Positions 1 to 4,195 of a DNA stretch of 5,262 bases are shown piece after piece. This stretch comes from Candidatus Dormiibacterota bacterium. Lineage in GTDB: Bacteria; Chloroflexota; Dormibacteria; Aeolococcales; Aeolococcaceae. The notes under the pieces are model-generated. The model had not been told where the DNA came from. It was given only the letters and a program-made list of their open reading frames with translations, and did no database searches. The position numbers and the translations under genes were made by a program. Numbering within the stretch: the first letter of the stretch is position 1; every line of letters begins with the position of its first letter. The stretch spans positions 1 through 5,262 of the forward strand of contig PMYJ01000014.1 in assembly GCA_003170875.1 (NCBI GenBank), read 5' to 3'.

Positions 1-1
1 C

Positions 2-529
2 CCACGGAAAGGGTCGAAGAGCCCCTTTTTGTCGCAGCCACATCGCGGCCGCGTGATCATCGCCAAGGTGGTGGTGGCGGCGCTGGTCGGTCTGATTTAT
101 GGGGTCGCAGCCACTGTTGTCGCCCTTGCCATCGCCATCCCCTGGTTGAACGCTAAGGGCATCACCATGGATTGGGCCGGAAACGATCTGGGTCTGGTTA
201 TTCTTGCCGCAATTGCTGTGGTCACGATCTATGCCATCGTGGGTCTCGGTATCGGTTGTTTGATTCGCAATCAGATCGCCGCTGTGATCGCCAGTCTTGT
301 CTACCTGCTGGTGATCGAATCGATAATTGGCGGATTGGCAACGCTCTGGGCATGGCTCGGAGATATCTACAAATATCTTCCCGGAGCGGCATCATCAGCC
401 GTGACCTAAGTCGATGTGCGCAAAACCACTTTGCTGGCGCCATGGGCGGGGGGACTGGTTCTCCTGGGATGGGGTGTTTTGTTTGCCCTGCTGGGATGGG
501 TGGAGGCGACGTCCCGCGACATCCCATAG
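2..529 (+). pseudogene. ABC-2 type transporter permease, 3' part, with in-frame stop
   Basis: This is the C-terminal part of an ABC-2 family membrane permease, the membrane half of an exporter that works with a separate ATPase. The frame is open from the window edge, so the true start lies upstream. A PHRGRVIIAK segment, typical of the cytoplasmic loop in this family, precedes hydrophobic helices at roughly nt 65-150 (VVVAALVGLIYGVAATVVAL), 190-270 (LVILAAIAVVTIYAIVGLGI) and 280-350. A TAA at 407-409 follows LPGAASSAVT. The same frame then continues to TAG 527-529 with TTLLAPWAGGLVLLGWGV and ends in SRDIP, which is the usual last helix and Arg-Asp-Ile tail of these permeases. Because both sides are in one frame, this is a nonsense change rather than a frameshift. 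The truncated product would lack the last helix. A base-call error would equally restore the gene. The partner ATPase would be expected upstream, outside the window. Confidence 0.75.
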
Positions 530-678
530 CTGGGCGCAGCGACCGGCTTCGCCTTTCAGGTATCCGAGAGGGCGACGCCCGTGGAGCTGCGCCGGAGCGA
601 TAGACGTAGGCGCTACCCAGCCTCTCAACAAGGTGGTCGACGAATTGCTTCGTTTAGCGAATTAGACAGGGACGAGCC
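530..678. other. intergenic gap between convergent permease remnant and reductase
   Basis: No gene is supported here. The two neighbours converge, so terminators would be expected. The only candidates are weak: GGGC/GCCC around a 3-nt loop (570-580), and ACGAA/TTCGT around TTGC (640-653), which is AT-rich with only a short T run. Neither is convincing as an intrinsic terminator. Confidence 0.5.
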
Positions 679-1560
679 CTATTTCGTCGGGGTCAACGGC
701 GTCGGGGCGGCGAGCTCGTGCAGTGCCTGATCGTCGAGAACCAGCGAGGCGCTGGCGAAGTTTTCCTCCAGGTGCCCCACCGATGACGTCCCGGGGATGA
801 GGAGAATCTGAGCGGACCGTGCCAGAAGCCATGCCAGTGCCACCTGTGCCGGGGTTGCGTCCAGCCGATGGGCGACGTTGATCACTGCTTGGTCTGCTGT
901 GACGTCGACCGAGGCGCCAAATGCCGACCCCAGTGGGAAAAACGGAACAAACGCAATTGCAGCGGCTTCGCAAGCTTCCAGCACCGGTTCGGATCCGCGG
1001 TCGCGCAGGTTGTAGGCGTTCTGGACGCAGACAATCTCGGTGATGGACCGCGCGCGCTCCAGCTGGGCAAGCGAGACATTGCTCACACCAACCCCGGCGA
1101 TCATTCCCGCCTCCTGCATGGCGGCCATCGCTCCCACCTGAGCGTCGAAGAGGTCATTGGGCTCCCCCGCTTCGCCAGATCGCAAATTGACAGCACCCAA
1201 TTGGTCCACATGTAGCGACGCCAAGTTGGCCTCGACCCCGGCGCGGAGCTTCTCAGGTTTGTTCGCCGGTAGCCAGCCTCCCGTTTCGTCCCGGCCTGCC
1301 CCGACTTTGCTCACGAGCACCAAGTCGGAGGGATACGGGTGCAGCGCACTGTAGATCAGCTCGTTGGCGACGTCGGGGCCGTAATACTGCGCGGTGTCGA
1401 TATGATTGATGCCAAGCTCCACCGAGCGGCGGAGAACCGACAGCGCTTGGTCACGATCTTTGGGTGGGCCGAACACGCGGGGGCCGGGGAGCTGCATTGC
1501 GCCGAAACCGATGGCGGAGACGTGGTGGGCGCCGAGACGCCGAGTGGGACGTGAAGTCAT
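679..1560 (-). CDS. aldo/keto reductase, PdxI/YdbC-like (putative pyridoxal reductase)
   Basis: This is a complete NAD(P)H-dependent aldo/keto reductase of about 293 residues with a TIM-barrel fold, cytosolic. Numbering from the ATG at 1560, family landmarks are GFGAMQLPGPRVFGPPKDRD near the N-terminus, HIDTAQYYG with catalytic Asp55 and Tyr60, LVLVSKVGAG with catalytic Lys85, VNLRSG around 124-129, GVGVSNVSLAQLERAR, IVCVQNAYN, and a C-terminal cofactor motif ILLIPGTSSVGHLEEN. Arg127 sits where many aldo/keto reductases have His; the E. coli YdbC/PdxI group, which reduces pyridoxal to pyridoxine in B6 salvage, also has NLR there as I recall it. The FGPP, VCVQN and PGTSS motifs point to the same group. 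Function is inferred from family likeness, and orthology is unproven, so no symbol is given. Neither the ATG at 1560 nor a GTG at 1569 has a Shine-Dalgarno; the ATG is preferred because a -10-like element lies just upstream and the resulting N-terminus fits the family. The gene looks intact and monocistronic. Confidence 0.93.
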   Translation of the reverse strand: MTSRPTRRLGAHHVSAIGFGAMQLPGPRVFGPPKDRDQALSVLRRSVELGINHIDTAQYYGPDVANELIYSALHPYPSDLVLVSKVGAGRDETGGWLPANKPEKLRAGVEANLASLHVDQLGAVNLRSGEAGEPNDLFDAQVGAMAAMQEAGMIAGVGVSNVSLAQLERARSITEIVCVQNAYNLRDRGSEPVLEACEAAAIAFVPFFPLGSAFGASVDVTADQAVINVAHRLDATPAQVALAWLLARSAQILLIPGTSSVGHLEENFASASLVLDDQALHELAAPTPLTPTK

Positions 1561-1597
1561 CAGGGGCACTGTATCGCGTCCGGGCGACTCCGATCAA
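1560..1597 (-). promoter_or_regulatory. candidate promoter giving a leaderless reductase transcript
   Basis: Reading the - strand, TTGATC (1597-1592) resembles a -35 box and TACAGT (1573-1568) fits the actinobacterial TAnnnT -10, with an 18-nt spacer. Initiation about 7-8 nt past the -10 would fall at or beside the A of the ATG at 1560, giving a leaderless mRNA. That agrees with the absence of a Shine-Dalgarno. This is a pattern match only; the -35 matches the consensus at four of six positions. Confidence 0.35.
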
Positions 1598-1616
1598 GAT
1601 AAAGACTTTCGGCTCA

Positions 1617-1663
1617 TGGGAGCGGGAGACGAGACTCGAACTCACGACATCCAGCTTGGAAGG
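1617..1663 (-). repeat. tRNA-Gly(TCC) 3' half, att-like direct repeat, left copy
   Basis: On the - strand this reads as the 3' half of a glycine tRNA. There is an anticodon loop CTTCCAA (1662-1656, anticodon TCC at 1660-1658), 3' anticodon strand GCTGG, variable ATGTC, T stem GTGAG with CTCGT (all five pair, two as G-T), T loop TTCGAGT (1640-1634), acceptor 3' strand CTCCCGC (1628-1622), then T and CCCA, which is a CCA end with one extra C. Upstream of the anticodon loop the sequence is not tRNA-like: CATTC cannot pair with GCTGG, and no GCGGGAG acceptor 5' strand is found. It is therefore not a functional tRNA. Tyrosine recombinases commonly integrate at tRNA 3' halves and leave exactly this kind of copy. 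The core 1633-1663 is repeated in the same orientation at 2506-2536 (26 of 31 bases identical). Confidence 0.6.
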
Positions 1664-1703
1664 AATGATCACGGATTCGTATTCGAATTTCGGCGGGAGC
1701 GAC

Positions 1704-1884
1704 GCTAGAGCGCGTGACTTGAACTTCTAGCCGCAGAGCGAAATCTGACGAAGCTCCCAGGGGCGGGAGGTATCTGTCGAACCGCTCCCAGCCTAGGGTC
1801 CGACGGACCACGGCGCCTCTCTCTGCCGCGTCGGTCGGTCGGAGGCCTAGCGCAATGCTGTAGATGACAGCGCAGAGACGTCAT
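1704..1884 (+). promoter_or_regulatory. hairpin-rich leader upstream of the methyltransferase
   Basis: Between the left tRNA-like repeat and the methyltransferase lie four short perfect inverted repeats: GCTAGA/TCTAGC (1704-1709 and 1726-1731), CTCCC/GGGAG (1754-1758 and 1765-1769), GGTCC/GGACC with a 3-nt loop (1797-1801 and 1805-1809), and ATGAC/GTCAT (1864-1868 and 1880-1884). The last abuts the Shine-Dalgarno. None is followed by a T run, so they are not obvious terminators. They could form a structured 5' leader or be part of a recombination site. In GC-rich DNA, stems of 5-6 bp also arise by chance. No convincing sigma-70 promoter was found in this stretch, which otherwise holds no gene. 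Confidence 0.3.
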
Positions 1885-1892
1885 AGGAGGAG
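1885..1892 (+). promoter_or_regulatory. strong ribosome binding site of the methyltransferase
   Basis: AGGAGGAG lies 9 nt before the ATG at 1902, a near-perfect Shine-Dalgarno that fixes the start. It is much stronger than the site of any other gene in the window. A 5-bp inverted repeat ends one base upstream. Confidence 0.75.
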
Positions 1893-1901
1893 AATCGCAG
1901 A

Positions 1902-2507
1902 ATGGCAACGCAACGCCTCTTCTATCGCCTGAAATACAGATTCGGACATCCCAGATGGGACAGCGGGATCACCCCGCCAGAGCTCGTGGAGATTGTGGAA
2001 GGCCCTGGCGCCATGCCGCCGGGCCGCGCCCTTGACCTTGGCTGTGGCACCGGAACCAATGCCCTCTACCTGGCAAGACACAAGTGGGACGCGACAGGAG
2101 TGGACTTTGTCCCCGGAGCGATTGCGCGCGCCAACAAAAAAGGTCACGCAACGAATGTCCAGGCGAAGTTCGTTGTTGGCGACGTCACTAGGCTCGAGGA
2201 ACTGGGCATCACGGGCCTTTTTGCTCTGGTTGTCGACATCGGATGTTTCCACGGGATCGCAGAGGACCGGCGCTCCGCATACGCGAAGGGAGTCTCGAAT
2301 CTGACCAAGCCCGGTTCAACGCTTCTGATGTTCGCCTTCGGAAAGACAAGGAAAGCGATGGGAGCGCGAGGATTCATTGGGGTGTCCAAGCAGGATCTGA
2401 TTTCCTTCTTCGGTTCGGCATTCGAGCTGGTGGACGTCCGCAAAGGCGAAGAGCGACACCAAGGGGATCATCGACTGCCAGCATGGTACCGCCTGGTCCG
2501 ACGATGA
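1902..2507 (+). CDS. class I SAM-dependent methyltransferase
   Basis: This is a complete small methyltransferase of 201 residues with a Rossmann-like SAM-binding fold, probably cytosolic and soluble. Motif I is ALDLGCGTGTNALYLA (43-58, GxGxG loop 47-51). The acidic residue that usually contacts the SAM ribose is Asp68 in TGVDFVPGAI, and GDV at 93-95 is the adenine-binding acidic region. Motif IV is VVDIGCFHGI (110-119). The DxGCxHG form and WDSGITPPELVEIV near the N-terminus are typical of the Methyltransf_25/TehB and thiopurine methyltransferase-like group, whose substrates are often small toxic molecules or metalloids. The substrate cannot be read from the sequence. A strong Shine-Dalgarno fixes the start. 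The length is normal for the group and no lesion is seen. The gene stands alone between two tRNA-Gly-like direct repeats, and its last codons overlap the right one, so the C-terminus may have been set by the recombination event. Confidence 0.93.
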   Translation: MATQRLFYRLKYRFGHPRWDSGITPPELVEIVEGPGAMPPGRALDLGCGTGTNALYLARHKWDATGVDFVPGAIARANKKGHATNVQAKFVVGDVTRLEELGITGLFALVVDIGCFHGIAEDRRSAYAKGVSNLTKPGSTLLMFAFGKTRKAMGARGFIGVSKQDLISFFGSAFELVDVRKGEERHQGDHRLPAWYRLVRR

Positions 2508-2541
2508 CTCGAATCCGCGACATCCAACCTGGAAGGCAGAT
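2494..2541 (-). repeat. tRNA-Gly(TCC)-like fragment, att-like direct repeat, right copy
   Basis: The - strand reads like a decayed glycine tRNA: TCTGC, loop CTTCCAG (anticodon TCC), then GTTGG, ATGTC, GCGGA and T loop TTCGAGT (2513-2507). GATGTCGCGGATTCGA is close to the standard bacterial tRNA-Gly sequence. The T stem no longer pairs (GCGGA versus CATCG), and the acceptor side is not that of tRNA-Gly. The core 2506-2536 matches the left copy at 1633-1663 in the same orientation, 26 of 31 bases without gaps, with weaker likeness continuing to about 2560. The methyltransferase TGA (2505-2507) lies inside this element, and the PIN-domain remnant starts within about 25 bp on the other side. Confidence 0.5.
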
Positions 2542-2560
2542 GCGCGGAGTTGAATTCCGA

Positions 2561-2752
2561 TTCGCCCCACTGCGGCAGCAGAGCGCGTTACTTCCGTACT
2601 ACCAGAGGTCGTCGCGGCCGATTTCGCTGGCTGACGCCATCCTCCTCGCTTCCGCCCAGCCCGGCGATCGGATCGCAACCTCGGACCCCAATGTCCTCGC
2701 CGTCGCTGCGGCCAGGGGTCTTGACCCCGTCCCTCTTCTCGGCGAGGGCTAG
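2561..2752 (+). pseudogene. VapC-like PIN-domain toxin, C-terminal remnant
   Basis: About 63 codons in one frame end at TAG 2750-2752 and read LLPYYQRSSRPISLADAIL followed by LASAQPGDRIATSDPNV and AVAAARGLDPVPLLGEG. This is the C-terminal third of a PIN-domain ribonuclease of the VapC type. SLADA carries one metal-binding Asp (codon at 2633), and ATSDPN carries the last one (codon at 2684). The N-terminal strand with the first Asp and the central Glu are missing, as is any VapB antitoxin, so it cannot be an active nuclease. The frame stays open upstream through the tRNA-like repeat and across the methyltransferase, but that part is out-of-frame noise. The break lies at or just past the repeat, so the 5' part was probably lost when DNA was exchanged there. 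The exact left limit is uncertain by about 20 bp. Confidence 0.65.
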
Positions 2753-2865
2753 GTCGTCGGAATTGGGTTCCAGCACTTGCCTATTCGATCGGAGCCCTGA
2801 GGAGCGCTCGCGTCACCCCGAGCAGATTGACGCGGTTACTCTCGACATGTGAGGAAAACGAGGCC

Positions 2866-2928
2866 GTGGTGGACACGACCATGTGGGACGGGGCCTACGA
2901 AGACACCGCGTCGGTCAGCTGGCGCCAG
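2866..2928 (+). pseudogene. possible N-terminal stub of a second methyltransferase
   Basis: From a GTG at 2866, with GAGGA 10 nt upstream (2851-2855), the frame reads VVDTTMWDGAYEDTASVSW and then RQ. A WDxxY segment followed about nine residues later by VSWxQ is the typical start of a family of small SAM-dependent methyltransferases, where VSWYQ usually precedes a helix and motif I. Here likeness ends after about 21 codons. The following frame is Arg/Ala-rich with no GxGxG motif, so at most a stub survives. It is not part of the methyltransferase at 1902, which has a different N-terminus. The call rests on a short motif and could be coincidence. Confidence 0.33.
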
Positions 2929-3078
2929 CGCCCAAGCGGCCGGAGGGGGCACGCCGGCATTGGCCGTCGCGGGCCGCGCAGGGTTACCGCACCCCGGCCG
3001 ACCCGCCGGCAGGAGGGAGCGCGGCCCCTCTGCCGACAGGCCCCGGCGAGCGCAGTACATCGGTGCCGACGTCGGCGA
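2929..3078. other. GC-rich intergenic stretch without recognisable gene
   Basis: Every frame here is Arg/Ala/Pro-rich and none shows a family motif. The region lies downstream of the membrane protein stop (3079) and after the methyltransferase stub. No T-tract terminator or tRNA-like sequence was found. Together with 2753-2865 it makes up a largely gene-free gap of about 325 bp. Confidence 0.5.
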
Positions 3079-4173
3079 TCAGCTCGGCGACGCGGCCGCA
3101 ACGCTCTGCCGCCGGCGCGTCAAGTCGGCGGCTTCGAGCAGGCCGACCAGCAGCACGAAGCCGCCAGTTGCGACCATCGTCCACACGATCGGTGTGAACT
3201 GGGTCGACTTGATGTCGTTGTAGTCCGACAGGCTGTTCCCGAAAGCCGTGACCAGCGCCTTGAACTGGGCCATCGACTGCGGCAGTGTCGACAACCCAGA
3301 GGCGAGCGCCGGGAAGTTGGTGGCCAGGTAGGTGTTGAGCTGCGCCGGCTGCATGCTAAGCATCTGTGCCAGGGCCGGGAGCATCTGGCCGGTGAGCTGG
3401 GTGCTCATGGCTTCCATCGTGGATAGCGACTGCTCGGCGCTCGCCACCGTCTTCGCCGTGAACAGGGGGCTCAGCTGTGTGTTCATGGAGTCGGCCGCCG
3501 TGGCCTTGCCGGGCAGGGACAGCGCTAGGGGAGTGGCCACCATGAGCGCACCGATCACCACCGCCACTCCGACGCGCCACCACCTCCGGGTGAAGACGCC
3601 ACAGGCGCCCAGCAACACTCCAATCACCACCAGGACCCACGGGATCACTGTCGGTGGAATCGAAGCGGTCGGGATGGAGTCGGCTTGGTTGAAGTTGGCT
3701 TGCTCGTCGGTGAGGGCAGTGAGGACCTGGTTGAACTGGGCGGCGACGGTGGGGACCGCCTGCATCCCGGTCAAGGTGGCCGGGAACTTCTGCGCCAAGG
3801 TGGCGGAGAGCTGCGCTGGGGTGGTGCCGAGCGTCGTGGCCAGCGTGGGCACTGCCTGGGTAGAGAAGGCTTGGTCGGCGGCGCCGAGGGAGTTGAGGTC
3901 AGCGCCGAGCTCGGCCAGAGTGGCCGTCTTCATCTCCGGCTTGAAGTTGGTGGTCAGGTCATTGAACTTGGGGGCGACGGAGAAGAGCCCCGGGACCACT
4001 GCAAGGGCTATCAGGGCAACCCCCGCCAGGGCCATCGCGATGCCTAGGTGACTGGTGTCTTTCGGGGGCGGCCGTTCGGCGGAGTGATCGAGGCGGCTGA
4101 CTCGCTGGGGCAGGGGTAGGTGTCGGGGAGAAGCACGGCGCTCTCCGGATTTAAGAGAATGCCCGGTGAACAC
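3079..4173 (-). CDS. four-helix membrane protein with duplicated ectodomain, unknown function
   Basis: I do not recognise the family. From the GTG at 4173 the product is 364 residues. Hydrophobic helices lie at about 43-65, 176-195, 201-221 and 328-347, with loops of about 110 residues after helix 1 and after helix 3. Positive clusters (RRWWR 196-200, TRRRQ 352-356) sit after helices 2 and 4, which places both large loops outside the membrane. The two loops are homologous: residues 108-167 and 265-324 align without gaps at 22 of 60 identities, sharing PAQL, LA, FPA, AQF and TA. The protein is thus two tandem helix-ectodomain-helix units. The loops are Ala/Thr/Gln/Leu-rich and probably helical, with no cysteine and no catalytic motif. 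The start is doubtful: the GTG has no Shine-Dalgarno and lies beside an insertion sequence, the first 10-12 residues may derive from it, and the next Met (47) is inside helix 1. The native 5' end may have been replaced. Confidence 0.78.
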   Translation of the reverse strand: MFTGHSLKSGERRASPRHLPLPQRVSRLDHSAERPPPKDTSHLGIAMALAGVALIALAVVPGLFSVAPKFNDLTTNFKPEMKTATLAELGADLNSLGAADQAFSTQAVPTLATTLGTTPAQLSATLAQKFPATLTGMQAVPTVAAQFNQVLTALTDEQANFNQADSIPTASIPPTVIPWVLVVIGVLLGACGVFTRRWWRVGVAVVIGALMVATPLALSLPGKATAADSMNTQLSPLFTAKTVASAEQSLSTMEAMSTQLTGQMLPALAQMLSMQPAQLNTYLATNFPALASGLSTLPQSMAQFKALVTAFGNSLSDYNDIKSTQFTPIVWTMVATGGFVLLVGLLEAADLTRRRQSVAAASPS

Positions 4174-4180
4174 CCGTTCG

Positions 4181-4188
4181 CGAGAGGG
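4181..4188 (+). promoter_or_regulatory. ribosome binding site of the transposase
   Basis: CGAGAGGG has a purine-rich GAGAGG core about 7-9 nt before the ATG at 4196. It supports this ATG as the transposase start and falls inside the presumed left end of the element. Confidence 0.5.
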
Positions 4189-4195
4189 AACGTCG

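Noticed and set aside
640..654. ACGAA/TTCGT hairpin as a terminator between the convergent genes
   Set aside because: The stem is five pairs with only two G-C pairs, and it is followed by just three T residues.
414..665. 83-codon + strand frame ending in KVVDELLRLAN, considered as a gene tail
   Set aside because: Most of it is the permease remnant read in another frame. Eleven plausible residues at the end are too few to support a gene.
1864..1932. 22-codon Arg-rich frame overlapping the methyltransferase start, as a possible leader peptide
   Set aside because: It has no ribosome binding site of its own and no regulatory codon run, and its RRHRRR part comes from translating the Shine-Dalgarno region.
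2522..2555. Integron attC-like pair ATCCAAC (RYYYAAC) and GTTGAAT (GTTRRRY)
   Set aside because: The pair spans only 34 bp, shorter than known attC sites of about 57 bp or more. It lacks matching inner boxes, and the left repeat does not keep the RYYYAAC motif (ATCCAGC). The tRNA explanation fits better.
2827..3426. 199-codon open frame on the + strand
   Set aside because: Only codons 14-34 look protein-like (the methyltransferase stub). The rest is Arg-rich and overlaps the membrane protein gene on the other strand.
3332..4051. 239-codon open frame on the + strand opposite the membrane protein
   Set aside because: The - strand frame shows clear helices and an internal repeat. The + strand frame has no motif and no ribosome binding site.
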